From Ovis canadensis (taxonomy: Eukaryota > Chordata > Mammalia > Artiodactyla > Bovidae), in assembly GCF_042477335.2 (NCBI RefSeq), contig NC_091246.1, positions 252,989,001 through 253,053,000 on the forward strand: 64,000 bases of DNA. Direction: 5' to 3'. A program made the position numbers and the translations under genes. Positions 1 through 57,171 of this stretch are shown here, in pieces. The notes beneath the pieces were generated by a model. The model ran no database searches, had not been told where the DNA came from, and saw only the letters and a list, made by a program, of their open reading frames with translations. Numbering within the stretch: the stretch's first letter is position 1; each line of letters starts with the position of its first letter.

Positions 1-29
1 TGATTAAGGGAAATACTAAATACCATTCA

Positions 30-66
30 GGCAAAGAGTTGGACATGACTGAGCAACTGAACGGAT
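30..66 (+). mobile_element. 3' tail fragment of a Bov-tA or BovB element
   Basis: The stretch resembles the common CAAAGAGTCGGACATGACTGAG tail shared by these ruminant elements; here it reads GGCAAAGAGTTGGACATGAC and onward. Only this short tail is recognisable. Confidence 0.55.
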
Positions 67-903
67 TCAGGTACTAGTGAAAATAAAAATGTAACTTTTG
101 TCTATATCATGGACTTTGTGGAATTCTATCCTTAGCAATCCCCACCCCACCCTGGGGAATCCGTGAACTCCTGGGGTAAGGCAAACGGCTTTGATTCTTT
201 AGGTTAGATAAACAAGAAAATTACCAGGAGAGGAGGGAACAAAGACTGAAGGGCTGTGATCACATCTGGTTGGGTGAGGCAGAGAAAGATTTTAAGACAG
301 GTGAGTTTCTGCTGGGGGTGTTAGAAAGGTGAGCCTATTTTTGGAATGGAGCAAGGAGCCGGGGTTGAGGGAAGGAAGCCTGGGGAGGGTTTGCTCTTGT
401 GACTGAATCAAAAATAGCCAACTAACATCACAGCCACGACCTCACCCCAGAGCATGCCTGTATCTCCTTTATGTCTCTTCTGTCGCTGAGAACACAAAGC
501 CTTTGTCCCTCTGAGAAAGGGTACCTGCCCCCAAGCTTATACACAAGAGGGAACAAACACATTAAGTTAATACAACAAAAATTTAATTGCAATTCAAAAA
601 ATGCAGCCGAAAGAATGTGGAACATGCCACATATCTGGTTAAATGCATACAGTGCCAGCCGCAGGCATTCAAATGTGGGGGTCAACTCCCCCCTGAGGTT
701 TCGACTGGGGAAATGGACAAGAGGCCAGCAGCATTGCGTAGGCAGGTTACAGTGTGTGTTTAGGGGTGGATCACTGCTCCGACGGTCTCAGCGACCTCTG
801 TACTATTGGGATAACAAGTATGGCACCTGATATATACTTAGCATTCAATAATGGAAACTATTATCAGTATTCAAAATATAATCAGAGATGTTTGCAAACT
901 GGT
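67..903. other. intergenic DNA upstream of IFFO2, nothing assigned
   Basis: AT-rich to mixed sequence with short chance frames only. I recognise no gene, RNA or well-preserved repeat. About 560-900 may be a very old repeat, but I cannot assign it. Confidence 0.5.
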
Positions 904-918
904 TTAAGAGACACCAGG

Positions 919-1118
919 TTTCCCTGGTGGCTCAGTGGTAAAGCATCTGCCTGCAATGCAGGAGACAGGTTTGATCCCTGGGAGGGGAAAATCCCCTGGA
1001 GAAGTGAGGGGCAACCCATTCTAGTATCCTTGTCTGCAGAATCCCATGGACAGAGGAGCCTGGCAGGCTACAGTCCATAAGGTCGCAAAGAGTGGGAGAC
1101 GACTGAACGACCAACACC
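919..1118 (+). mobile_element. Bov-tA SINE with target-site duplication
   Basis: It has a tRNA-Glu-like head (TTCCCTGGTGGCTCAGTGGT) and a BovB-derived tail (GGTCGCAAAGAGTGGGAGAC). It is flanked by a 15-bp direct repeat, 904-918 and 1119-1133, matching at 14 of 15 bases. Confidence 0.9.
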
Positions 1119-1133
1119 TTAAGAGACCCCAGG

Positions 1134-1369
1134 AGACTGGAGAACTTGTCTTTTTAGGGTGGTAAATCTGAAAACAGATTTGAATGAATAAATGAATGCG
1201 TCTTTGGGTCGGCGCCGCCCTCTAGATCTGTTCTGCCCTCAAGTGCCCCGCACGCGGTTGATGAAATGGACCCCCACTCTGGGGCCAGCTGCATCTCAGC
1301 CTGTACGGTGGTGGGGAGGTCATCATTCGGGGCCGGGGAGTGGTAGCAGCCCAGGCTGAGCTTGGCGGG
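1134..1369. other. transition into the IFFO2 CpG island
   Basis: Mixed sequence becoming GC-rich; no element recognised. Confidence 0.4.
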
Positions 1370-1799
1370 TGTCACATGCCGGAGGATCTCAGCTCAATTT
1401 CCCTGCGCAGGTCCCCAGCATCCGCGCGGTGCGTCTTTGGGCCCGAGGACCAGCCGGCTCGGCATAGCCCAGGCCGATCTCGGGACGAGAAGCTGGGGTA
1501 AGCGGTGGAGGATCCCTCCTGGGTCCACTGCGTGGGCGACGTGCCGGTGCAAGCGCCGCCTCATCCGGGGAAGGTCGATCGAGGCCGCGCCACGCTGGAC
1601 TGGGGGTGGGTGCTAATGCACCTTCGGATGCTCTGGTCCCCAGCCCTTCCGGACCGAGGTCCCCCTCACTCCGCGGGAATCGGGGACCGCGGGAGCTGGG
1701 GTGGCTGAAAGAACAGGGTAGCCTCCTTGGCAAAGACCGCGGGGGAGGAGACTCCCTGGCGAGGGAAGCGAGCGCTGCCGAGGCCGCCGGTCCCTTTAA

Positions 1800-48390
<46,591 letters not shown>

Positions 48391-49223
48391 TGACTGAGGC
48401 ACGCCCCCCACCCCCCCCCAGCCCGTGCCTGGTGGTCTTGGCGATGGGGCCTCTGCCCGCCTCTCCCCACGGGGCCAGGAAGTGGGGCTCCCAGCCCTGA
48501 CCAGGCAGACTTCCTATGCCCTCCCTTCTCTGGAGGCCCCCAGGGACCGCTGCTTCCTTCCTTCCTTTCTCCGCCCACCACCAACCAGTGCCCCCATCCA
48601 TCCACCCACCCAAGGAATGGTGCTGTCAATTTCTATTGTTCTCCGCATCACAAATGCAGACTTCTGTCCGGACGATGCAGTGTTAACTGTGCCTTTTCCC
48701 TTCAGCTGAGCCACTTTGAGCTCCAAAGAATTATTCCTAGCAGGTGTTTTTATACAAAACCCTAAGGTGAGGGCGGGGGGCCCCCCCGGGTGTGGTCAAT
48801 GCCTTTTTCTACCCTCCCACCTGCTCCTCTGATTGGCCATGAGCTCTGCCTTCCCGCCCCTGCTGGAGTTGAACTTGGGATGGTCCACCTCCCCCCCAGG
48901 AAGGCGCTGCCTGCCTTCACCTTTCCAGGCCTGGGTGGGGACTTCCCGAGGGCATGTCCTTTACTGAAGGGGAGAGAAGGCTAGAAGGAGGGAGGGAAGG
49001 ACAAATTTTTCTTTTCTTTTTGGATCGAGTGGCAAAGCAGAGGGAGAAGGCACTGTGGGGGAAGGTGGAGCCTCACTGTGTTTAAACTACTATGCAAAAA
49101 AAAACAAAACAAAAAAAAAACAAAAAAAAGCAGCTTGCCTTATACCACTGTGGGAGGCGGGCCCTCTCCCAACTAGCTCCTTGGTTTTCCCCTGGAGCTG
49201 GGAAGGAGGCAGAAGCTAGGGTG

Positions 49224-49267
<44 letters not shown>
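49224..49267 (+). repeat. (TC)n microsatellite in IFFO2 3' UTR
   Basis: About 20 TC units with one CCC interruption, giving a long pyrimidine tract in the transcript. Confidence 0.95.
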
Positions 49268-49269
<2 letters not shown>

Positions 49270-49384
49270 GCCTCTGCGGGTGAGCACTGACTTGGGAGGG
49301 GGTTTGGTCAAGGTTGGTAGCGAGGTGGGGGTCCTGAGGACCTCAGCCACCTGACTGCTTGCTTTCTAGGAACTTCCGTGGGTT

Positions 49385-49412
49385 GGGGAGGCGGGTGGGG
49401 GTTGGGGTGGGG
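49385..49412 (+). promoter_or_regulatory. candidate G-quadruplex in IFFO2 3' UTR
   Basis: There are five sense-strand G runs, of 4, 3, 5, 4 and 4 bases, with loops of 4, 1, 2 and 1 bases. This satisfies the usual four-run rule with very short loops, so the RNA could fold. Confidence 0.55.
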
Positions 49413-50152
49413 AATGTCTTTTTATTGCCCTGATGTTTTTTTTTTTTTTTCCCCAGCCAACAATAAGGGGTTATAGATCTGAAATTTCTCTGTGAGAAAG
49501 TCTGGAGAGGGCCAGGCCTGGTAGCCACCGCCTCCTCCAGGGAGCTGGGTCAGTACTGCCTGCCAGCATCTTGGTTCTCCACTGTGCCCCAGCTGCCCAC
49601 TGTTTGGCCACCGGCGGGCACTGGAAAGGGAAGCAGAGGGAGGCAGCGGGGACTGCTGGCAGAGGAGGTGGCCGGAGCGGGAGCTCGCCTGAGAGCACGC
49701 TCATGGATGGACATATGCTCACCTCTACTGTAATTCACTGCTTGATTGATCCGTTGGAGAGTTAATCTGAGCCAGTATCTCTCCAGACTTGAGTGGACCT
49801 GAGTCAGAGGGCATTGTGTGGAGGCCACCCTCAAATCTCAGCTGGGAGCCCGAAGAGCAGGCTTTACTTTTTTTTTTTTAGTATCTTTTTGGACCCACCA
49901 CTCACTACTACCAATCCCCTGGTGTGATTGGGGATTTTTGGTTTTGTTGGCTCAGGAGCTCCTGCTGGAGGTCAGAGGAGCGAAATGTGCCCAAGGACCA
50001 GAGCTCCTTACTACCCGACTGCCTGTGTCTGCAGGCAGAGGAGGGGCTCTGAGTAGATCAGGCCTCCTGTCTTTCCTCCCCAGAGGACCAGTGATTTGTA
50101 AGGGCCTCCTCTCTCTTCTGTTTCCCCACCTGTTTTGCAGTCTTAAAACCAT

Positions 50153-50160
50153 TGTATATA
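50153..50160 (+). promoter_or_regulatory. Pumilio-type element TGTATATA (IFFO2 3' UTR)
   Basis: Exact match to the UGUANAUA consensus of PUM1/PUM2 on the sense strand, just before an AT-repeat tract. Binding is inferred from the motif only. Confidence 0.45.
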
Positions 50161-50170
50161 ATATTCATAT

Positions 50171-50198
50171 TATATAAATATATATATATATATATATG
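50171..50198 (+). repeat. (TA)n tract in IFFO2 3' UTR
   Basis: Near-pure TA alternation, with one AA break, just 3' of the TGTATATA element. Confidence 0.9.
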
Positions 50199-51180
50199 GA
50201 GAGAGAGGAGAGTGTTAGTGATGGTGTGTAATTTTTATTTATGAGAACTTGGTGGCCTTTATTGTGAATTTTTTCCTTTTTTTTTTTTGCTTTGTTTTGT
50301 TTTCATGGGAGAACCTCCTGCTGTTTCCCCGTAAAAGTCTGGCTGAACGTCTTCCATTCCCAGCATCTCTTAGCCAGATAGTCCCTCGTTAGGTACGTGA
50401 AGGGACGAGGTTTCGGAGGAGAGATCACCCACTTCTCCTTCTCACTGACCCTTGTTCTAAAGGTTACAGGGTTCAAACAGATTATTATTGTTGTTATTGT
50501 TATTGTTGTTTTATTTTTATTTTAACCAAAGGTTATCAGAGCCAGTTGGGCTTGGACCTCAGCTGCTGAAAAGATTTTCCGTTTCCGGGAGGGTGGGAAA
50601 CTGCCGCCCCCCCGGGCCTCCTCTGCCCAGGGTGAGGGAGGCATTGAGTGCTGTGGGCAGGTGGGCAGCATGGAAGCCTGCCTCAGGGTGGTGGGAGGGT
50701 GGCAGAATTAAGACAGTAAGCAACAATAGAAGTATTTAGGGGGTAACTAAGGTTCCTGAGGTGATTGCTGTCCAGTAGTATTATTTTTCCTTCCCCCCTT
50801 GTATACATAGGATATTTGTCTTTGGGGACTAGGGTACTCTGAATTTATCTAGGAAGTATGGAAGTGGCAGGAGCCAGGGTCAGATGCTGGCCAGAAAGAT
50901 CCGTCCTGCTGGTTTTCAATAGCTGCTCTCCCTGGGGAGCAAGGATTTGGGGCTGGTGGATAGGGGGACAGCAAGAGTGTTAGTGACCTGCCTCCCGGGT
51001 GTGGTCCTGGGCTTTAGCCTGGCTGCCTCCCTCCCCACTAAGTTCTTTTTTTGAGTTAGTTGCCAGTGGGCCCCGCTTGCCCCCTTTGCCATGGGCTCAC
51101 AGCTTGCCAAGAAAGACCCCAACGCTCGCTGGGGCAGCACCAGGTCCAGTTGGGACCAACTGGTCCGTCCTTTGTAAAGA

Positions 51181-51188
51181 TGTAAATA
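51181..51188 (+). promoter_or_regulatory. Pumilio-type element TGTAAATA (IFFO2 3' UTR)
   Basis: Second exact UGUANAUA match on the sense strand, in AT-rich UTR sequence. Binding is inferred from the motif only. Confidence 0.45.
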
Positions 51189-52360
51189 CTTAATTGTGGT
51201 TTTCTATTCCTTAGCCCAGTGTCATATTGACATTGGTGTTTCAGAATTGTTCTCAGATGGTTCTCCTGTGCTGCCCTCTTTTGCTCTCCTATTTTGGGGG
51301 GGTTTATAAAAAGAGAGGATTGGGGAGGGGCAGGGAGAGTAGCTTCTTTTGGGCTCCCTGATTGTGGAACACACACGCACACACACTTCTGAGATTCTGA
51401 ACAGGGAAAAAAATGATTGACAAGTAAACACATTTTGTTTTCTTGTGGCAATATGTCTAGAGGTCTCTGGCCTGTCCATCATGGACTTAGCTCCGTGGAT
51501 GGAGCTCAGATGACCTGGAGAATCTTTGGCTTGGGATGGGGGGAGAGGGTGTGGGGCAGGGGGTCATATAAGGTATAACTTAAGCGAAATGTAATCTATT
51601 TATAAAGCAAGAGACTCTCATCTATTTTTATGAAAGGAAAGGTTTTTTTAAAATCTAGGGTAGGCAGTTATGGTAGCCCAGCATTTTTCTGTGGACAAGA
51701 TGCATGTTGCTGCTGGATTTAATATAATCAGTACCCCTCACCTTTTCTCCTCATCCTCACCACCTGCTCATCCATACCCATGGGCGGCTTCAGCAGCGCA
51801 AAGGTCACCCCTCACCCCATTTCTCTGTCCCTTGATCCCCCAGCTCCCTGGCCATTGGAAGGCTGGGGGGCGGGCATTTGTGGTAGTGGCTGGGCAGTGG
51901 GGAATTCAGAATGGAGTAGGGTGGTGGGAGGGAAAGGGGGTGCTGGGCGGAGGGCAAGCTCTGCTTCAGAGGGTGGGCTCTGATTAGTTGCTCCGACTCT
52001 GGTCGGCCAAGATCCATTGCCAAGTCAGCTGTATTTGGGAGACAGCTGAGAAATGAGTGGAAGACTTCCAGGCTCGGGGTGGGCTGTGTGTTAGGCTCGG
52101 GCAAACCCCTCACCATTCCCCCTGCCGAGCCATCAAAGCAGTGAAGTAAAGGCACCCTCCGCCCATAGACTCCTTCGTGGACATTTTCACATCTACCTTA
52201 TTTTTAGCCCCATCTGGGGAGACTTTATATCCTGAAGTCCCATTCCACCCCACTGTTGCTGTTTGTCTGCCAGCTGGGTTTAGCGTCAAGGGGAAGGGGG
52301 GGTTTATACTCATTGAAAGACTACTGACCCTACCGGAAACCAACCTGTTTACTGTATTGT

Positions 52361-52368
52361 TGTAAATA
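52361..52368 (+). promoter_or_regulatory. Pumilio-type element TGTAAATA near the IFFO2 poly(A) site
   Basis: Third exact UGUANAUA match, 37 bases upstream of the poly(A) signal. This position is typical of 3' UTR control elements. Binding is inferred from the motif only. Confidence 0.45.
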
Positions 52369-52404
52369 TCATGCCCTTTATATCCTGTATATTGGCTTCT
52401 TTTA

Positions 52405-52410
52405 AATAAA
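52405..52410 (+). terminator. IFFO2: IFFO2 polyadenylation signal AATAAA
   Basis: A canonical AATAAA is followed within about 25-45 bases by a T-rich stretch (52433-52447), as expected of the downstream element. Cleavage is expected at about 52425-52435. A second AATAAA at 52561 could serve as an alternative end. Confidence 0.8.
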
Positions 52411-52430
52411 GTGAAATGTCTTAGAATTGA

Positions 52431-53399
52431 TGCTTTTTTCTTTTTAAATTAAGGATAAAGTGATGGGGGAGGGGCAAGAGGACACAGGCCACATAAACAC
52501 TAAAAGTCATTGGCCGATTAGTGATCAAATAGGGAAATTTTACATCACCTCACATCTCACAATAAAATCTTTGGAAGCAGTTAAAGCAGGAATTATACAT
52601 ATTTCATAGAAGGGGAAGAGAGCCAGAGAGATCACAGCCTGAAGAACTAGCATAGCCTGGTTTGGAACTGGGGGCCTATTAATCATATTGCCCTCTGAAT
52701 CTGCAAATTTTCCATTCTCTGGTGGAGCAAGCTAACTGTCTTGTGCCATCTTAATTAAGTGACTAGTATCCGTGGATTTTGGTATCTGCAGGGGCTCTGG
52801 GAACCCGTCTCCCACCAGAGGAGGACTGAAGTTTCCTTCCCCACTCCCCACTCTTTTGTTTAAATTCTCCGAAGTGCCTTAAAGAGTGTGGCCTCCCAGA
52901 TAAAGAGGAGTGATAATGAAATAAGGAGGAAGTTCTAAGGCGGGTATTATTACCCCCACTTTACAGACACAGAACTGAGGCCCAGGAAAGTTACATATCT
53001 TGTCAACGTCACAGGGAGAAACCACGATCAGCATCGGAACTCTGAACTCCTAAGCAGGTTCTCGGTACACACCACTGGAGAAAATACTAACAGATACATT
53101 AGAAGAGAGCGTTGGGAAAGTTGTTAACAGTACTTAAGGAATAGAACGGGCCCCTAAGATTCCATCCTCAGAACTTCAGAATCTGAGTTGTCAATAAGGT
53201 TCACGTGTTCGTGCAAACAACTTCCCGGAGAGAACATTCAAATTTTGGTCCGGGGCGCCAAAATAAAGCAGAGGAATAAAACGGATTCCGCGTCCAGAGC
53301 TTTTGAAGGGAAGTCCGAGCGCAGATTGGTTCGGGTTTTATCTTACATTGACCGTAATCTGCAAGGAAGTAGACCGATTTGTCCCAGCGCTGTGCCTTA
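52431..53399 (+). other. spacer between IFFO2 and ALDH4A1
   Basis: AT-rich to mixed DNA. A second AATAAA lies at 52561. A MIR-like inverted block lies at about 52930-53060. Short frames only; no gene. Confidence 0.6.
52930..53060 (-). mobile_element. MIR SINE (diverged)
   Basis: Inverted MIR core: TTACAGACACAGAACTGAGG, CCCAGGAAAGTTACATATCT, CACAGGGAGAAACCACG. Confidence 0.6.
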
Positions 53400-53647
53400 G
53401 GCAACTAGGTGGCTCCGCTCCAGGTCGGGAGTGGAGGGTGGCTGCGTCCCTACCAGGAGGCTAGAGCCAGGCTGCAGCCCCCGAGGTGAGGAAGGGGGCC
53501 GGCCACGAGGCCCTCTGCAGGGTGTAAGAGTCTGGCAGCCCCCGGCCAAGGGCAGCGAGAGCCTCCGGGTAGGGCCTCCAGCGACACCTGACCAGCAGAC
53601 CCCAATCCTTCCGCGCCGCCTCACACGTGCCCCATCCCCGCTCTCTC

Positions 53648-53744
53648 ATTGGCTGCTTCTGCCCCTCTAATCCCGGCCTAAGCAGGTTGCAACTTGACCG
53701 CCCCTCTGATTGGTCCGGGAGCTCTCATGGCTCACTTTGATTGG
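53648..53744 (+). promoter_or_regulatory. three inverted CCAAT boxes (NF-Y type) in ALDH4A1 promoter
   Basis: ATTGG occurs at 53648-53652, 53709-53713 and 53740-53744. The spacings are 61 and 31 bases, about six and three helical turns. Arrays of spaced CCAAT boxes upstream of TATA-less promoters are typical NF-Y sites. Confidence 0.6.
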
Positions 53745-54084
53745 TGGATGGAGCTCACGCCCTTCTGCCCCCGGCCCCCGTCGGAGGGCGACCGGGTCAT
53801 ACCATACAGGAAGAAAGCGGGAAACGCGTACCCTTCGGGGCTTCGCTCTTGGGCTGCTTTGCCCTGCGTCATATGATAACGTTCTTCGTCAGGCCCTCGG
53901 GGGAGAATTCTTCTATTAGCAGGAGGCAAACACAGAGGCGTTTAGGCTGGGCCTGACTTGGAGGGCTGCCGAGGCGGCAGTCACCCCCCCCAGCCCACCG
54001 AGGTGGTGCGCTCCAGGCGGGGCGGTGCCGTCCAGTGGCTCCAAGCGGGGCCGGTCCAGCGAGCGGCCGCGCGGGGATCCCGGG

Positions 54085-54146
54085 ATGCTGCTGCGTTCGG
54101 CCGCGCTCTGCCGCGCCCTGCTGGCCCGCCGGGGCAGGGCGGCCGG
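54085..54146 (+). CDS. ALDH4A1: ALDH4A1 first coding exon (partial gene; delta-1-pyrroline-5-carboxylate dehydrogenase)
   Basis: The exon starts at ATG 54085 and encodes MLLRSAALCRALLARRGRAA plus two bases of a Gly codon, then the donor GG|GTGAGT at 54147. Its length and split-Gly phase equal what I recall for human ALDH4A1 exon 1 (MLLPAPALRRALL...GAG). The peptide is Arg-rich, Leu/Ala-rich and lacks acidic residues, as a mitochondrial matrix presequence should. ALDH4A1 oxidises glutamate semialdehyde (P5C) to glutamate with NAD+ in proline breakdown. ALDH4A1 follows IFFO2 in the same orientation in human 1p36.13. No further exon was found before 64000, so the catalytic domain lies outside. 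With only 20 residues, the call rests on exon 1 similarity, phase and synteny. Confidence 0.85.
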
Positions 54147-54243
54147 GTGAGTGAGCGCCGGGCAGGCCAAGGGGCGCCTGCTGGCCCCGGGGCCCCAGGA
54201 GTCGCTGGGCGCCCCCCCCCACCCCGCGCCCCTGTCCCCTACT

Positions 54244-54764
54244 GGGCTCCCTCCGCGCCGGACCCCCGAACCGGGCTCCACTCCCGCCCCCGCACCGGGC
54301 TCGACTCCCGTCCCCGAACCGGGCTCCCTCCGCGCCGGACCCCCGAACCGGGCTCCACTCCCGCCCCCGCACCGGGCTCGACTCCCGTCCCCGAACCGGG
54401 CTCCCTCCGCGCCGGACCCCCGAACCGGGCTCCATCCCCGCCCCCGAACCGGGCTCGACTCCCGTCCCCGAACTGGGCTCCCTCCGCGCCGGACCCCCGA
54501 ACCGGGCTCCACTCCCGCCCCCGCACCGGGCTCCACTCCCGCCCCCGCACCGGGCTCCCTCCGCGCCGGACCCCCGAACCGGGCTCCACTCCCGCCCCCG
54601 CACCGGGCTCGACTCCCGTCCCCGAACCGGGCTCCCTCCGCGCCGGACCCCCGAACCGGGCTCCATCCCCGCCCCCGAACCGGGCTCCCTCCGGGCCAGA
54701 CCCCCGAACCGGGCTCCACCCTCGCCCCCGAACCGGGCTCTCTCCGGGCCAGACCCCCTCCGGG
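54244..54764 (+). repeat. GC-rich minisatellite with 77-bp higher-order unit (ALDH4A1 intron 1)
   Basis: The array starts 97 bases after the exon 1 donor. It is built of A (29 bp), B (24 bp) and C (24 bp) subunits, each beginning GGGCTC and mostly ending GAACC or GCACC. The order is ABC ABC AB'C' ABB ABC AB' A'B'' A''. A units start at 54244, 54321, 54398, 54475, 54552, 54629, 54682 and 54735. Variants accumulate at the 3' end. Long open frames across it on both strands are repeat artefacts. Confidence 0.95.
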
Positions 54765-55166
54765 TTTCCCAGAGGCTTCTCTCCACCGGGGGTCGCTTCC
54801 TCTGATGCCGCCCGACACCCACCTCCTGCGATGTGTCCATCTCCCAAAGGTCTTCTAGCTAAGGGGTCCTGCCCACTGGCGGGTGAGGTGGGTTGGTTCG
54901 GTGCCCTCTTGGATCCCCACGGTGAGAAAGGAGCCGCTTGATCACCTCGTCTTTCTCCGGATGGATAAAGACATTTGCCTGCCGCCTAAGTACAGCCTTC
55001 TCCTCTGAGGGCACCTCTATTTTTTTTTTTTTTAAAGCACGTTTCGTTTCTCTCCCCACCCTTGGTTTCACGTTCAGGACCCTCCCTGGGGTTCCCTCTC
55101 TCCTCTGGACTGGCATTTCTGCTTCTCTCTTTTCTCCTTCCCCCTTTTTCAAGTTAAGTGTTGGTC
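54765..55166 (+). other. ALDH4A1: ALDH4A1 intron 1 after the minisatellite
   Basis: CpG content drops here. There is a T run at about 55020-55034 and pyrimidine-rich sequence after it. No exon is seen. Confidence 0.5.
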
Positions 55167-55446
55167 GGAGAAGGCAATGGCACCCCACTCCCGTACTCTT
55201 GCCTGGAAAATCCTGTGGACGGAGGAGCCTTGTAGGCTGCAGTCCATGGGGTCGCTAGGAGCCGGGACATGACTGAACGACTTCACTTTCACTTTTCACT
55301 TTCATGCCCTGGAGAAGGAAATGGCAACCCACTCCAGTGTTCTTGCCTGGAGAATCCCAGGGACAGGGGAGCCTGGTGGGCTGCTGGCTATGGGGTCTCA
55401 CAGAGTCCGACACGACCGAAGAGACTTAGCAGCAGCAGCAGCAGCA
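55167..55446 (+). mobile_element. BOV-A2 dimeric SINE
   Basis: Full dimer with CAG-repeat end. GTTGGTC at 55160-55166 and 55447-55453 is the likely short target duplication. Confidence 0.95.
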
Positions 55447-55453
55447 GTTGGTC

Positions 55454-56592
55454 AGAAAAATGGACTCCTTTCTTCTGATAGGTGGAATAATATTTGTGAA
55501 GTACATATAACATGCCAAACCTGTGTTGCACACTTGGCCTACGTGCCTTATTGTGACCATTCGTAAGTTACGACTCATGAAGTGCTTTGAAGAGTGCCTG
55601 GTGCGGAGGCAGTGCCTGATGCTATTAATCATGATTGTCATTATCGCCCGTTTTTAAACTTCACTGGTGGGTAGCTGCTTTCAGATGAAGAAGCTGAGGT
55701 GTAGTGGTCCAAGTGGAGCTGCCCTGCAAACCCAGATTTGCAGACCCCTCCAGTGTGGAGTGGGATTCCTGGACCTTTGCCCTGTCAGTGACAGATGTCC
55801 TCAGACCCCTCTTCTGCACCCCGTGGGCTTGGTGGAAGAGGCAGGTAGGACACAGATCCTGCCCCAGAGGGGCTCACAGTTGGGTGAGGCCACACTCCTG
55901 TGGACCCATGCGTCTGTCCACCTCCCGTTCAGAGCTGGGCAGCTCTGGCCCCAGTTTGAGTTTTGTTTGCCTGACCCCTAGGACTGATCAGTTGCATCTC
56001 CCCTGCTAAGCTGTGCCTCTCTCGAGTTAATCAGTGTCCCAAGGAATGGTACAGGGTGCCCTGGGCGCGGATGCGTTTCAGTGCAGCTGTGTGTGCTCTG
56101 TGGGGGCAGGTGGTGGGATAGGGAAGAGGACAAGGAGGAGGACTCTTTTCTCCAAACTGAGGTTGGGGGCCCTGCTCACTGCATCCTCAGTGTGGTCTCA
56201 TTTGCAGGCCTTTCCCTGCATTCTGAGACCACGCCTCTCAGACCCTGATGGAAGCCACATAGGTCCACGTGTTTACTGAGTATCTGCCCTGTGTACGTGG
56301 TGTGCTAAATGCTGTAGGGAGGGGTATTGCAACCTGCAAGAGTTTTCAGTTTAATGGAAGAAAGCCTTAGACATAAAAAACAAACCAAAAAGCCCTCTAA
56401 TGTCTGGTATAAAAACACCTCTATTCTGGGGGAGGTGGGGGCTGGGGCGGGGTGGGCGGGTTGGACGGAAAGCTCATAACAGCAGTAGTTATCAAGCAAT
56501 CAAGTACCATAGGCCTGGCCCTGTGCAGATAAGCCCTGTATTATTACCGTTTTACCAATGGGAAACTTATCTGCCTGTTAAAAATGTTGAGA
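55454..56592 (+). other. ALDH4A1: ALDH4A1 intron 1, 55.5-56.6 kb
   Basis: Inverted MIR/L2-like pieces near 55500-55720 and 56255-56400. No exon is recognised. Confidence 0.45.
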
Positions 56593-56594
56593 CT

Positions 56595-56797
56595 AAGGGC
56601 TACCCTAGTGGCTCAGCAGTTAAAGAATCTGCCTGCCAAAACAGGAGATTCGGGTTTGATCCCCAGGTGGGGAAGATCCCCTGGAGGAGGAAATGGCAAC
56701 CCACTGTAGTATTCTTGCCCGGGAAATCCCAGGGACAGAAGGGCCTGGTGGGCTTACAGTCCATGAGTTGGACATGACAGCGACTAAACAACAGCAA
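56595..56797 (+). mobile_element. Bov-tA SINE
   Basis: AAGGGCTACCCTAGTGGCTC head, GGGTTTGATCCCCAGGTGGG box B, tail GAGTTGGACATGACAGCGAC. Confidence 0.9.
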
Positions 56798-57171
56798 TAA
56801 AATTACCCTCTGTCTGACTCCAGGCTCATGCCTCCTGAGTGGAGAAAAAGCATTTTGTAATCAGATCTGCTGGCTCAGGTTACCTCTTTTGGATATAGCA
56901 GCTGGCTTGATGCCCCAAGACAGGGTTTCCCAACCTCAGCAGTATTAACGTTTGAGTCTGATAATCCTTTGTTGTGGGGGCTGCCTGTGTATTGTAGAAT
57001 GTTTAGCAGAATCCCTGGCGTCTACTCCCTAGATGGCATAGCATCCCTCAGTTATGACAACAAGAAGTCTCCAGGCATTGCCAAATGTCACCTCAGGGGC
57101 ACAGGCGCTCCTGGTTGAGAACCGTGGTTCTAGAATAGTTTTGGTGTTTGGCCACTTGTTTAATTCTTTGA

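Larger units (their letters stand above)
48391..52430 (+). other. IFFO2: IFFO2 3' untranslated region
   Basis: About 4 kb lies between the stop codon and the AATAAA at 52405, with no SINE or LINE inside, unlike the flanking introns. I saw no earlier AATAAA. It contains A-rich (49096-49128), TC (49224-49267), AT (50171-50198) and ATT/GTT-rich (50482-50524) tracts, a G-quadruplex motif (49385-49412) and three TGTANATA sites. The length and lack of repeats fit one long terminal exon. Confidence 0.8.
53400..54240 (+). promoter_or_regulatory. ALDH4A1: CpG-rich promoter region of ALDH4A1
   Basis: CpG-dense DNA precedes and includes the first coding exon. It contains an E-box CACGTG at 53624-53629 and three inverted CCAAT boxes. 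There is no clear TATA box. The start of transcription is probably between about 53760 and 54060. Confidence 0.7.

Noticed and set aside
53869-54941. Frames of more than 300 codons on both strands across the ALDH4A1 minisatellite
   Set aside because: They are translations of the repeat (PGS/RTGL-type). The 77-bp unit rotates all three frames, so none can be a selected protein. Exon 1 itself ends at a clear splice donor.
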